Source: Agrypnia vestita
Lineage: Eukaryota; Arthropoda; Insecta; Trichoptera; Phryganeidae
Reading direction: 5' to 3'
NCBI GenBank assembly: GCA_016648135.1
Contig: JADDOH010002041.1
Location: 62,001 to 126,000, forward strand
Length of the DNA: 64,000 nt
Shown here: piece after piece, positions 12,110-23,136 of the stretch
How the letters are laid out: every line of letters starts with the position of its first letter
How positions within the stretch are numbered: the first letter of the stretch is position 1
The notes under the pieces: generated by a model
Told to the model about the DNA's origin: nothing
Seen by the model: the letters and a program-made list of their open reading frames with translations, nothing else
The model's database searches: none
Program-made: the position numbers and the translations under genes

Positions 12110-12680
12110 CCCTTTCCCGTAGACCGTTTAATTTTCAGCATTTAAGTGGAGAGATCGCTAAACGAGCAGTTTTGTTAGGAAATGGCCTCCCGAAGCATTA
12201 TATGAAGTGATCTCGCCGTATTTAAGACACCCAGTACCGAATTATTTCCCCGAGCGCGCTTAAGCATTTTGCAAAAAGGTCATAGAATTTCTTATTAAAC
12301 TTTTATGATATTGTACTCGGCTGCCGAGGAATAATTTGTTTAAATTTATATGGCAGCTATAAATTAGAGCAAATATCGGGAGGGCCAGCGGCGCGGGTAA
12401 TAGATGTAAGATAGCTTTAATCTCGCCTTACGCATTACCCTTCTCGCGTTACATTTCAAATTCAACCATTTTCCATTCCGTCGTCGAGATACAATCAAAG
12501 CGGAGGAATAATTGAAATGAATGAAAAAACTGAATTACGTCATTTGGAGATTTGAGAATTCTCGGCGATTCAACGCTCATAAATAGGGAGGGGCGGGTGG
12601 GCAAAACGCACACGGGACAGTTATCTTTACTTTTACAACACCTTCACTTGGAGGTCTATTAAGCTGACAAAATATTGCTG
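12110..12680. other. GC-richer, unique-looking region
   Basis: About 570 bases with many CpG-containing words (AGCGCGCTTAAGC, TCTCGCCTTACGC, GATTCAACGCTC) alternating with ATTAAATT-type blocks. It has no match elsewhere in the window and no long frame. It resembles conserved non-coding DNA near insect developmental genes; this is a judgement on texture only. Confidence 0.3.
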
Positions 12681-12689
12681 GCTCGGAAT

Positions 12690-12884
12690 GGCGCGTGGCG
12701 AAAATAATATTATTACATATATATTGAATGTCTGTCTCTACAGAGCCTACCTACACCAATATATTTTTAAAAAAATGCAAACTTTTAGTCGCTTATTTTC
12801 ACTATATATAGTATAATATAATAGAGTATAATATAAAACCTATATATATATATATAATATCCGATATATAAAATAAATATATAT
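12690..12884. repeat. TA-rich low-complexity tract
   Basis: Runs of TATA and TATAATA repeats, densest at 12802-12875. No other content. Confidence 0.6.
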
Positions 12885-13156
12885 TTAATAAGAAATAAAT
12901 AAATTAAATTAAGAGAAATACACAAATAATATACATAGTTTATTTGCAGTTAAGCAAAGAATACTTACCATTATTCGGACTAGCGGGAATATTGACGACT
13001 TATTATGTAGCTGGGATGGTGAAATTGGTAACACACTGTCCGCGTAAGACAGAGGTCCGTGGTTCGAATCCAAGTTTCAGCATTTAATTTTTCAGTTTTA
13101 TTATTTGATATTTGTGTATTTCTCTTAATTTCATTTATTTATTTATTTCTTATTAA
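12885..13156. mobile_element. Foldback structure enclosing a tRNA-like sequence
   Basis: The left arm at 12885-12928 (AATAAGAAATAAATAAA, AAATTAAGAGAAATACACAA) recurs reverse-complemented at 13109-13156 with a few mismatches. The enclosed 180 bases contain the tRNA-like sequence at 13010-13082. The right arm resembles the 3' tail of the tRNA-derived repeats at 39515 and 43839, so the structure may be a SINE with a second, inverted tail. Confidence 0.6.
13010..13082 (+). tRNA. tRNA-like sequence, possible tRNA-Thr(CGT)-like pseudogene or SINE head
   Basis: The 73 bases fold as a cloverleaf. The 7-bp acceptor stem GCTGGGA/TTTCAGC has two G-U pairs. The D stem is short (GTG/CAC) with an AATTGGTAA loop. 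The anticodon stem CTGTC/GACAG is perfect with loop CGCGTAA, and the T arm CGTGG-TTCGAAT-CCAAG has one mismatch. The nominal anticodon is CGT, but position 33 is G instead of the near-universal U. A TTTTT run follows within ten bases and could end Pol III transcription. The odd loop, the flanking inverted arms and two diverged relatives in the window favour a tRNA-derived repeat over a working gene. Confidence 0.4.
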
Positions 13157-13159
13157 GTA

Positions 13160-14280
13160 TTACGGGACTCGCTTCCATAAATAAATGAAAAATATAAATA
13201 TTCCATATATATATACATATATTAAGACATTGTTGCTTGAAAATTTTCGACTCATAATTTACGTAGGTATCTACGGAAATATTATGGACTAGATTTCTTA
13301 TACCCTATATATTATTCATTTTTGCTTTTATTACTTTTATTATTGCGTTCAATTATTTTGCATTCACATTGTTAATCCATGAAACGCCTTATTATTCTAT
13401 GAGAATGCGTGACTATTACTTTATAATATTATAATATCATAGGGCAGAAAATCAACACAGTGCTACCATATTAAAGGCTGAAATTTTTATGATCTATTTT
13501 AAAAGATAGTTTTGTAATTAATTAATTATATCTAAAGGAAAATCTAAAGGAAAAACTAAAACCAGATTCTATCTTTTTAACAGACATTATCTTTGAAAGA
13601 ATGAGCAATCACGGCGAATAAGATGAAATGTCAATCCAAAATATTATAATTATGTATACAATATGTACATTACAGTTATTTTTTTACGTAAAGAAAATTA
13701 TTTTAACAGAAACGATTTAACTAAAAAAATATATACATTTATGTGTCCCTAATATAAGTGAATTTGCGCAAATTCTTAAGTAATAATAATTAATTCGATG
13801 TTGGTTATTAAATTAAAACCATTTTACATGGACCATTTTATTTTAAATTTACATTTTCAGCTTTTTAACCAATAAAACAACTTCAACACAACTTCTGAAG
13901 TGGTAATGCTTTTCGAAATCTACAACAATTTTAATGCATGTAGCATTCCGCATTTTATCTCGTTTCATGCCCCACCATTTTAATGTGTGCACCTCATTTG
14001 GATATGCATACATTTTAAGAGCGTCTGGCCCACTCAAATCTCGGCGCTATTTTATTGTTACTCTCTAATGCACGGTGTATGCTGAAAGCTACGTGTATGC
14101 GATCTGAATTTTTTTTTAAAGGATTTATTTTATTACGAAAACTTGTACGACGAATAAGTACATATTTGTAAGTCACAGAAAATATTATATATTCAAAATG
14201 ATATTGCATGCAGTGCCACCATAGTACCCTTAAATTATCAAAAAACAGCAACAAAATAGCTAAATCGTACGAAGCAGGAA
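13160..14280. other. AT-rich spacer, nothing recognised
   Basis: Short frames at 13849-14037 and 14015-14254 (minus) show no motif and are probably chance. Confidence 0.4.
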
Positions 14281-14370
14281 GAATTATTTATTTATTTATT
14301 AATTATTTTTTATTTTATTATTATTTATTAATTAGTGCCCTTCGGGGCTTTTACAAACAATAAGGTAAAG
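14281..14370 (-). mobile_element. LINE 3' terminus scrap
   Basis: On the minus strand TTTGTAAAAGCCCCGAAGGG is followed by ATTAATAAATAA repeats. The same end motif occurs on the plus strand at 30443-30482 and in weaker form at 51228-51260. It resembles the 3' ends of Jockey/CR1-like LINEs. No coding part was recognised upstream. Confidence 0.4.
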
Positions 14371-14999
14371 TGTACATTGAATGAATGAATACTTTTAATA
14401 ATGCATAGTAATTGGCCAAGAAATACAAACAAAAAAATATTAATTGGAAAGCAAATACCTACCTACAGCAGGAGCACAATACTAAAAGATAAATATAATA
14501 TAACGTAAAAATCAAGTATATAGCAAAATTAGAAGCTTCAAGAAAGCATAATATAGATGTACAGATAGTTTTAAAATGCATACCTATACATAATATTTCA
14601 TGTGAAATTTTCACTTTATACCTTTTTGTTTTAATGAAGCTGTATTTCTTTTTTTACGAAAAAAGCACTACAACAGTGTGAATGGGAGTCGCAGACTTCC
14701 AAATAGGGATAAGAAGCAAAAGCATCACTTTACACAGGTGACGTAAGTATTTCGGTTACAAAATATTTATCTAAATAGATATCTGCTATGAGTCAACGTA
14801 TACAGATCGTCGAAAACCGAGCTTCGAAATTTTGTTTCAAACACAATACGCAATTCTCCGCGAGTATTGTGATTAAGCATCTGTGTGTAGAGATGCTAAC
14901 TGCTTAGCGTTATTCAATTTTTTAGATGAAATCAGTCAGTTTTTACTGTAAAAAGATTAATATCAAATAGTTTGACAAGTTATAATAGTAAGTTTAGTG
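14371..14999. other. Spacer, nothing recognised
   Basis: It may include 3' UTR of the LINE end at 14281-14370, but no motif proves this. Confidence 0.3.
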
Positions 15000-15760
15000 A
15001 TTTTGAGGAAACCCTCAATATGCCCAACAAGGGATCTTTTCAACATTTTTAACATTCTAAATATTAATCAAATCTATTAAAAAATTTCGATACTTGAAAT
15101 TCACAAAATGTACATCAATAATAGTACATTTGGATGTTTTAGTAAGAGACCGAGATCAGCTGGAAATATTTTGATACCTTAATGTAATAGTAGCACAGAC
15201 CAACACCATTTCACCTATCAAGGAGTATCATTCTTTAATGCTCTTCCCAATGAAATGAAGATGGAAAAAATTATAGAAATTTCAAAACTAAATTGAAAAA
15301 TCTTCTACAAAAAATAATCACAATAATGCAATGAAAAAAATCTTACCAAAAACAATCAATATATACATACTTTTAAATGTTATTACAATACCTTCTTAAT
15401 TTTTATAACTTAATTTAACGTTTCCTTGTGTAAATCTTATTTACTTAATCTACTATACCTTACATTTTTGTCTTCTTGTATTGTTTATATCTTCCTTACT
15501 TAATTTAATGTCTTAATTTTGATTTTGATAACTTAATCTAATGTTTCTTTGTTTATATCTTACTTATTTAATGTAATGTCTTACACTAATGATTACATTA
15601 ACAATCGATATAAACATATATAACAATGCCCCCCACTTTTCAACACGAGAATAAATTCTCATTTAAAAGTGGGTAAGCGTATAATATAAATGTGTTTTAA
15701 TTGTATTATATTGAATATAGCCACTCTTAAGTTCGTACATTTACCCAATAAATTTAATAA
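15000..15760 (+). pseudogene. Degraded LINE C-terminus with 3' UTR
   Basis: A short readable stretch near 15205-15300 gives FTYQGVSFFNALPNEMKME and, after a frameshift, NFKTKLKNLLQK. This is the conserved C-terminal end of CR1/Jockey-like LINE proteins, just past the point where such ORFs usually stop. Upstream 200 bases are too decayed to read. Downstream is an AT-rich 3' UTR that contains an inverted repeat (CCCACTTTTCAAC with AAAAGTGGG, about 15632-15675) and ends in an AATAAA-rich tail at 15748-15773. Confidence 0.5.
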
Positions 15761-16182
15761 ATAAAAAAATACAAATATGACATATAGAGCACGAAGCGGC
15801 GTGACTTTGGCAGGCGTTGCTACCAATCAAAAGCATCGAAAGTGTTGTCATATTTCTGTGTGTTCAACCGATTGCCGACGAACGGGCATCTGTCAAAATA
15901 ATCGCATTGAAAGATTCACACTTCACCCAAAGTCTGTAATATGAAAAATGATGTTGCATGTAGTGTGCACCCTATCATTATCGCAAGCAATTAGCGACAG
16001 CCGATCTTCTAAATATAATAATTTCGTTATTTGTCTGTCCCGTAACATCTAACAACTATCCGACGTAGCCACTATCGCTTCTCCAAGCGCGCGTCAAAAA
16101 CATACTAAACATTGTAAAAGCAGGGCTTAAGCTAAGACGCGAAATATTAATTTACGCCTCTCCATTTAGACGTTTGACAGGA

Positions 16183-16264
16183 TTAAATAATAGGAATAGC
16201 CGTACATCATATTATTTATAAATAAATAAATAAATATGACGTATGTCTATTCCTATTATTTAAG
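16183..16264. repeat. Short perfect-ended hairpin element
   Basis: AAATAATAGGAATAG and its reverse complement CTATTCCTATTATTT border an AT-rich centre, with further pairing of GTACATCATATTATTT with AAATATGACGTA-type sequence. About 80 bases; possibly a minimal MITE. Confidence 0.55.
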
Positions 16265-16477
16265 GTATCAAGACTGGTCAGAGTTTTGAAAAAAATGTTT
16301 TTTTTTATTTAGATAAATTAAAGTCTCAGATTCGAAACTATATAGAACAAGTGTATAAAGTAGCTCAGGGCTTGTGATATATATGAGTTTAATTAATGAA
16401 ATATTACTGAAATTCAAACAAAAAATTCCGTCATATTTGACGGGTTAAAGCTAGTATTATTATAATTAATCAATTAA

Positions 16478-17200
16478 CTAGCTGTTCGTGCCCGGCGTTG
16501 CACGGGTTAAGGATTAAGTTATAAATAAATTATATAAATTTGTGAGAGTAAACAAAGGTCCGATTCGAACGGTACAGATTTGCATCGAAAATATGTCAGG
16601 GGAGAGGAAGAGGTAAAAGAATAGAGGGGAAATGTCGCCTCTGTTACTCACCGAGTCCTAAAGAATAAGTTTCCAAATTCTCCGTCCGATCGTTCGAGAG
16701 AAGGGGTAAAAGAATAAGGCGGAAATGTCGCTTATGTTACCCGCCGAGTCCTAAGTAATAAGTTTCCGAATTTCGAGTCCGATCGGTCAAACGGTACAGA
16801 TTTGCATCGAAAATATGTCAGGGGAGAGGAAGAGGTAAAAGAATAGAGGGGAAATGTCGCCTCTGTTACTCACCGAGTCCTAAAGAATAAGTTTCCAAAT
16901 TCTCCGTCCGATCGTTCTAGAGAAGGGGTAAAAGAATAAGGCGGAAATGTCGCTTATGTTACCCGCCGAGTCCTAAGTAATAAGTTTCCAAATTTCGAGT
17001 CCGATCGGTCAAACGGTACAGATTTGCATCGAAAATATATGAGAGGGAGAAGGGATAAAAAAAATAGGGGGGAAATGTCGCGTATGTTACCCGCTCGGTC
17101 CTAAATTATAAGTATGCAAAATTTGAATCGAATCGGACAAACGGTGTAGATTTTTATAGAGAACAGACAGACAGACATTTTGTTGTATAGGTATAGATTA
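16478..17200 (+). mobile_element. Module-repeat element, copy 1 (221-bp tandem units)
   Basis: It starts with CTAGCTGTTCGTGCCCGG and a small hairpin (CCCGGCGTTGCACGGG), then holds a tandem array. AACGGTACAGATTTGCATCG occurs at 16568, 16789 and 17012, so units are 221 and 223 bases and almost identical. Each unit is itself two diverged ~110-base half-modules containing GGTAAAAGAATA, GGAAATGTCGC, GAGTCCTAA and AATAAGTTTCC. The 3' end is ACAGACAGACAGACATT, then GTATAGGTATAGATTA. No protein is encoded. Related copies lie at 31783, 52985 and 53787 with different module counts. Confidence 0.75.
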
Positions 17201-17558
17201 ATATACCCGTGTACATATTATTTTCCTTTTTTATTCTTCTGTTACTGGGATTTGTAATCCTTTGATTTGATTTGTTTTTAGATTTTTCTGTACATTGTTT
17301 TTTCACAGAAAAAAACGTGAACTTTTCAGTACTCAATGAGTTTTACCATTTGACTTACTTTGTTTGATAGCGAGTTTAATTCCGCGAATTCTCTATTGCA
17401 ATTCAGTATTTGGATGAATGGCCATGCATTTACCACAGCCACTGCCTTTATTATACGCCGTACGTGGTACATAATAAGTAGTGGCATAAGAAGAATAGTA
17501 TTTCGATTATATTGAAAATTAGGATATATTAATTTTTGAAACTATAAACGAAATATAT
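17201..17558. other. Spacer, nothing recognised
   Basis: AT-rich; a 60-codon minus-strand frame (17154-17336) mostly overlaps it and has no motif. Confidence 0.35.
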
Positions 17559-18069
17559 TGTAACGAAATGAATTACGTCTGTCAGAATCCCTCGTAATAT
17601 GTCGAAGACAATAACACTATGGAACCCTCTAATATCCTAAAACCCTAAAGAATTATCTTTAACATTCGGGAAATGTCTACAAACGTCTGGAAGCAACGGA
17701 AACATTCTCGGAAATGTATAGAATAATCTAGGAGGTGTGAAAAACCTACGTGCTTTGTATAAAAGGCGGAACCAGCGGCACGGCGAGTCTAGTCTATTTT
17801 GACCTTTGAACCGCCGCGATATTTGTGACAAATCGTAGCGATCAGTGTGGACAGCGCAAGTGTAAACCGAGTGACATTAAATTAAGCGAAGTACTTACTT
17901 TACTTGCGATGGTTGAAGCGATAATAAAGTGTTCATAGACGAGTGATAGATTGCGAAATAGTGTAAATTCGAGATCAGTGTTTAAATTTAATTAATCTCC
18001 AGTGACTTTGTGAATTAATTGTAATAAAAATAAATCTTTAATTTCCTCCCTCAGCCACGTCCTGTGACA
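17559..18069 (+). mobile_element. Solo LTR of a Gypsy-like retrotransposon, 511 bp
   Basis: It starts TGTAAC and ends GTGACA and is flanked on both sides by ATAT (17555-17558 and 18070-18073), a 4-bp target duplication typical of Gypsy-type integration. It contains a TATAAAAG box at 17758-17765 and AATAAA signals near 18023-18032, as expected for U3-R-U5. No internal region follows, so it is a solo LTR left by recombination between two LTRs. The first half and the GATAATAAAGTGTTCAT block near 17922 are related to the sequence in the palindrome at 43870-45680. Confidence 0.75.
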
Positions 18070-18630
18070 ATATAATGATTCATATAATAAGTAAAAGATC
18101 ATCTGCTAATTACATTTGTACTGCGATGTTAAATTATAATGAAGACATTTTTCATTTTCCCTGCAGCCCACCTCAATCCACACATTGTTAAGGATACTCA
18201 TGCTGGAAAATATTCTACTTTCTTGAAGTCGAAGAATAAAACAGTTAGATTTTTACAATTTTTGTTTACAGGTAATTTAGAAGCTTATCATAGCCTTGTG
18301 AGTCGTGCCAGGCTACTCTTAAAATTAATGTGTTGAAATCTTTATGGGGCTGAAACAGTCATCTGTTTATCATTTTACTTTCTTGAAAACTTGCTCCAAA
18401 TTGCGTTACACTTGCAATGGTTTTCTTACTGCAAACATCGTCAACTTCTCCATATTTTCATGCACAGTATAATTTATGGTCTTTTTATAAATATATGCAT
18501 ATTGTTTAATATTTAACAAGTGTAATGATAATTCAATAAGTTAACATTATTCATGTGAAAGTATGTTCTAACAACACAGTTATTGGATTTTGTCCTCAGA
18601 GGGATGATTAATTAATTAACGATAAATTAT
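18070..18630. other. Spacer, nothing recognised
   Basis: A 65-codon frame (18139-18336) has no recognisable motif. Confidence 0.35.
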
Positions 18631-19009
18631 GGAAGTCTCACAGAGAAAAACCATTTTATATATAATAAAAGTGGATAACCCAGGGCTTACAACATGTATA
18701 GCTGGCTAAAGTTATCACTCTACACAATGCAACGTTCACCAATTTCATCGTTAGAACATCCACACATTATCAATTTTTTTTAAGTTCTATTTCTATACAC
18801 CTATATTGTTCGATTAAAGAACATTTAATATATTGCACTGGCCTTTGCTAGAGACATATGTTGTTATTTGATACTCATTAACAAGTTAGTACATATTGAT
18901 TTCGTAACTGGTAATTAGCGTACACGTAAAGTACAAATTGTAAGCCCTGAGCCGTCGTATAAGAGACTTTCATCCACTTTTCTCATATATAAATTCTCAT
19001 TTATAATTT
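18631..19009. mobile_element. Long-TIR foldback MITE family, copy a
   Basis: It starts GGAAGTCTCACAGAGA and contains CCCAGGGCTTAC, AGCTGGCT, CACTCTACACAATGCAACGT and TTCACCAATTTCAT. Towards the right the first part recurs inverted (TAAGCCCTGAGCC, GACTTTCATCCACTTTT, then CTCATTTATAATT). The two ends therefore pair. Other members are at 40161, 46130, 54965 and 56863. There is no coding capacity. Confidence 0.7.
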
Positions 19010-19029
19010 ATCCTAATAAGTGTTAGCAA

Positions 19030-19207
19030 TATTTTTTTATTTATACGCTTCAACAGGCCATGAGGCCCGATTAGAAGCGAAATACGCCACAAAACACCCA
19101 GGCTTGAGTAAACCACATAGATTAAAATTGTGACCTCACCGGGAATCGAACCCGGAACCCTCGGTGTGGGAAGCCAGTGTCATACCCACTGGGCTACGAG
19201 GGCCGCC
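19030..19207 (-). mobile_element. tRNA-derived SINE, family B
   Basis: Minus-strand head: GGCGGCCCTCGTAGCCCAGT (A box region), then GGGTTCGATTCCCGG (B box). The tRNA-unrelated body ends in a T-run on the plus strand at 19032-19038. AATAT flanks both ends (19028-19032 and 19208-19212), a plausible target duplication. A degraded scrap of the same head is visible at about 20521-20548. Pol III transcript mobilised by a LINE. Confidence 0.8.
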
Positions 19208-20848
19208 AATATAATCATTGTTTTGATTTCCTTGACCTGAATGGCCATTTCTTAAAATTTTTCATCTGAGTATATATGAGACGAAAAGGTGACAGAAAAA
19301 ATATGTTTTACTTGTTGCCATGATAGTTATATGTTTTATTTGATATTCATTAAAGTCAAACATACATTTTGATAGCACATGACCTGATGTTTAAAATATG
19401 CCCTTTCATGTCTCGATCGATAGATAAAAGCTTTGTGAATCCAAAGTTTACAAAGTGATCATCTCGCCACAGGCTCATTCTGGAGAAATGAGTGGCTCAT
19501 TTTCTCACAAACATATTTAGTTCAGGATTAACAAATAAATTCACAAATAAATGCTAAGCAACCGCTTTTTAATGTAATAAAATTGTGTTTCTTAATTTAT
19601 TCCCAAATAGCTTACTCCGTATTTATCAAAAAACAGTTTTTACAGCTTATAACTAGAAAATTATTAGAAAGTAATAATACATACATTACATATCTATTTT
19701 TAGAATCAAACTGCCTCTGATAATAGCTAATTTAATTACGATTTTTAAAAGCTTATGTAACGCCGACGATAGTTGCTTACGAATCAGATAATAGTATGCC
19801 TAGTCTACAAACGGAATCAAAAATGAAATTATATACATTTACATAAATATTTTACTTTCAAAGATTTCCACGCTGTTAATAGCCACTCGCTTTCAACAGG
19901 GTAAAATATATATATTTCATTAATTTTGTGCAGTTTTTAGATTATCCCTATCAACGACAGTGTATTTCGTCGTAATTTTTTTATATGTAATAATGACGTG
20001 TGCTCAAAAAAATTCCAGTAAAACAAAGATGCCAAGTTTTCCTTTAATTTGTCCTTCACAAATTTCTAAAGAGCCCTCTCAATTCTTCTCTCCGCTACCT
20101 TCCTCTATTAAAGCTGAGCTGTAATTTTAATATCCATTGTTACAAAATATTTCTCCGAAACATAAAACACATTTAAACACAGCAATTTCTTACATCTCAA
20201 CATGAATTACTGTACCAGTATACCATCCACTGGAAATTAAAAGGGAGCTTTTTCTAAAGGTGTCGTATAATTATGCACTAAAATGAAACATGCATGAATT
20301 GTTTACAGCGGGAGCTTAATACCTGACATACCTTGAATACTTAATGACTATTACAATAGATGTATTTATAAATGAGATGAATCACTCAGGATACACAGAA
20401 AATATAGTAACCACCGATTCGACCATGTCATCTTTGTCTTGCCGGGAATGTGAGAATAAATCTAATTTGTGTTTTAATTAGCAAAGAAGTACAAATGATA
20501 TACCTTTCATCATTAGATCTGTGCCATGCCCACTGGAGTATGAGGTATGTTTGTCAGTTTGCTACTTATCCGCGTAGCGTAGCAACACACAACAACAAAG
20601 CACAAAGATAATCTTTTAAAACACTATATACTTATTTATAAATCAAAATTATGTGGTATATTTTAATAAATAATTTGTATATAAAAGCAGAGTTTGAAAC
20701 TATCAAATTATTTTGAATGTGAAATACCTTTGGCTGCCATTATATTATGTACTGTGATGATATTGACTTATTTAAATCGATATTGATGAGAAGCTTATAC
20801 TGGAATGGTTGTCTACTAAAGTTTATAATAAAGAGAAGCTTCACAACC
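19208..20848. other. AT-rich spacer with a SINE scrap
   Basis: No gene recognised. At 20521-20548 GCCATGCCCACTGGAGTATGA resembles the minus-strand head of SINE family B and is probably a decayed fragment. Confidence 0.35.
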
Positions 20849-21354
20849 CGTTAAATATTCTGTAATTATATGTTTGCCGGGTAAGTAGGTGCAGACGAGC
20901 TTTTATTGTTTCTGAAACGTAGAGGTAGGCCGCGCGTATGGCGGGCGCGTTACCTTTATTTTGACTAAAATGGACGAATCGCAGACGCGGCCGGGAGCGG
21001 CAGATCCAGCCAATGGAGAGGCGTTCTAAGTGAGGTCACCGCTGGATGGCAGACTTTACACGGACGTTGGTATGAAAGATGGCGAGAGATTTAGACTATG
21101 TAAGCGGTACAAATTTCGGTACGAGCCCTGGAGTTTTCAGCCTTGAAGTCGGCCGGAGGCCTTGTTGAAGGAAGTCCGAAATACCATCAGTGAGCAGATA
21201 AATTAACAGGACCGAGAAGGAAATCGGAGATTTATAATAATTCAAAGGAGATTTGGAACAGTGTACACTTGTAGAAAACAGCTAAGCATTTCCAATATTA
21301 TTTATTTCTATTGCCTTTTATGTGTATCCTATTTAGAGCTCTCTGAATCGTAAC
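20849..21354 (+). mobile_element. Degraded solo LTR, family 2
   Basis: It aligns by eye, in order, with the reverse complement of the LTR at 29702-30189. Shared words include GTTAAAT at the start, TGTTTGCC, GAGC-TTTATT, TCTGAAACG or TATGAAACG, GCCAATGG, GAGGTCA and GAGCCCTG, and it ends GTAACA near 21353. It is CG-rich in an AT-rich region. The TATA box is not preserved here. No internal coding region follows. Confidence 0.5.
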
Positions 21355-21440
21355 AAATTTTGATACATGCTGTGATTTGTTTCGTTACGTATTTTGGGCC
21401 TAGGGATAATTATTACTAAACGCGCATCAGATTTAATATA

Positions 21441-22725
21441 TTAGGTCCTTACATATGAAATTGACGTTTTTCCGTACTGGCAAATTTGATCTCAAATATC
21501 TTCTCATTGGTTAGGAATTCCAAATCCAAATTTATACAGCTATTTACTCATGTATTTGTGTTTTGAAAATTATAATTCATTTGTTTTTTCCTCAATTGTT
21601 TTTTTCTTTGCGTCACTCAGTTTATAAAATGAAAAACTTGAAATATCGCGTTATTAACGAGTACGAGTTCCACCGTGGCACCAGTGCTGCAGAAACGGCT
21701 CGAAGGATTAATGATGTGTATGGCGACGGTGCCGCAAAAGAAAACACAGTGCGTTTTTGGTTCCAACGTTTTCGTTCTGGAAATTTCGACCTGCAGAACA
21801 AGCCCCGTGGACGGCCGGAGACCAAAGTTGATAATGAAGAATTGAAGGCTATTGTGGAAGCGGATCCATCGCAAACCACATCCGAGTTAGCTGCAGGCTG
21901 CGGTGTTAGTGATAAAACTGTTTTAATCCACTTGAAGCAAATTGGTAAGGTGAAAAAGCTTGAAAGGTGGGTACCTCACGAATTGAGTGAAGCAAATCAA
22001 CAAACGCGCGTTGACTGCTGCGTTGCATTACTCAACCGGCACAATAATGAAGGGATTTTAAATCGAATCATTACCTGTGATGAAAAGTGGATCCTGTACG
22101 ATAATCGGAAGCGCTCATCGCAATGGCTGAACCCTGCCGAACCAGCCAAACCATGCCCCAAGCGAAAATTGACTCCAAAAAAGTTACTTGTGAGCGTTTG
22201 GTGGACTAGTGCTGGTGTCGTTCACTACAGCTTTCTTAAATCTGGCCAGACGATTACGGCAGATGTCTATTGTCAGCAACTGTAAACCATGATGGAAAAG
22301 CTAGCTGCTAAACAACCGAGGCTGGTTAATCGCTCTAGGCCACTGCTGCTTCATGATAACGCTAGACCACACACTGCACAACAGACGGCTACCAAATTAG
22401 AGGAGCTTCAATTGGAATGTCTAAGACATCCACCGTACTCTCCGGACCTTGCCCCAACAGATTACCATTTTTTTCGAAATTTGGATAACTTCTTGCAAAG
22501 GAAAAAATTCAACTCCGATGGGGCAGTCAAAACCGCCTTCAAAGATTTTATTGATTCCCGTCCGAATGGTTTTTATAGTAAAGGGATCGATGAACTACCT
22601 ATGAGATGGCAAAAGTGCATAGATAGCAATGGTACATACTTTGATTAAATAAATATATTATAATAAAAAAAATCGGCTTTATGTTCCTCCCATACTAAAC
22701 GTCAATTTCATATGTAAGGACCTAA
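21441..22725 (+). mobile_element. Full-length mariner transposon (cecropia-like)
   Basis: The element is 1,285 bp, the usual mariner length. Both ends carry a perfect 29-bp terminal inverted repeat beginning TTAGGTCCTTACATATG, directly flanked by TA on each side (21439-21440 and 22726-22727), the target duplication of Tc1/mariner. It encloses one transposase gene with a single premature stop. The intact ends mean it could still be moved by a transposase supplied elsewhere. Perfect TIRs and one coding lesion suggest a fairly recent insertion. Confidence 0.95.
21629..22648 (+). pseudogene. Mariner transposase, one in-frame stop
   Basis: The frame runs 339 codons from the ATG at 21629 (start MKNLKYRV), close to the family's usual ~345, and is broken by TAA at 22283-22285 (codon 219). 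The upstream ATG at 21563 is in frame but adds a non-family leader, so I prefer 21629. An N-terminal helix-turn-helix region occupies residues ~1-110. WVPHELSE is at 114-121. Catalytic residues are D151 (in TCDEKW), D243 (in HDNARPH) and D278 (in YSPDLAPTDYHFF), giving the DD34D spacing of true mariners. A second ATG follows the stop, but the remaining 119 residues hold only the last two aspartates. The protein would cut and paste the element by binding its TIRs. The protein motifs are most like the cecropia subfamily, from memory of the family and not a search. Confidence 0.93.
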
Positions 22726-22925
22726 TATATTAAATCGTAATTTTGCATCTGGTGATAACCCAGCTGGTGATCTATTTCATAATACTTATGTAATTTTCAA
22801 ATACGTCGCGATCCAAACGGGCAATCCTTTAAATTGAGATCCATATATTGCCAAGGATATAAACGCTTTAAAATGGGATATTGGATCGAAGCAAGCGATC
22901 GGATTCCGCCATAAAGAGTAACACT
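22726..22925. other. Spacer right of mariner
   Basis: No structure recognised. Confidence 0.3.
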
Positions 22926-23136
22926 AAGCATCATATTCATATCATCTATTACGGTTAATTATTTTCACTATCGAAATGTATTTATTTTGGGAGACTTGAG
23001 ATCGGAGTATTTGTGTGTAATTAATATCACGATTGCTTGTATGATATTGGTTCAAATTGTACGATAATTTCTTCCTAACGGATGTATCTTTATGCAAAGG
23101 GATTTTTATGCTATCTATACTAACAATTGAATACAC
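22926..23136 (-). repeat. Dispersed repeat R, minus copy
   Basis: Its reverse complement matches 29490-29690. Shared blocks include CAATATCA(T/C)ACAAGCAATCG, CCCAAAATAAATACATTTCG and ATAGTGAAAATAATTAACCG. Similarity is high across about 200 bases with small indels. The pair is inverted and 6.5 kb apart. In the right-hand copy it lies directly left of an LTR. Confidence 0.7.

Noticed and set aside
13010..13082. A functional tRNA-Thr gene
   Set aside because: Non-U at position 33, weak D arm, and flanking inverted repeats make a tRNA-derived repeat more likely.
16478..17200. Gene family or coding tandem repeat
   Set aside because: No frame stays open across the 221-bp units, whose length is not a multiple of three.
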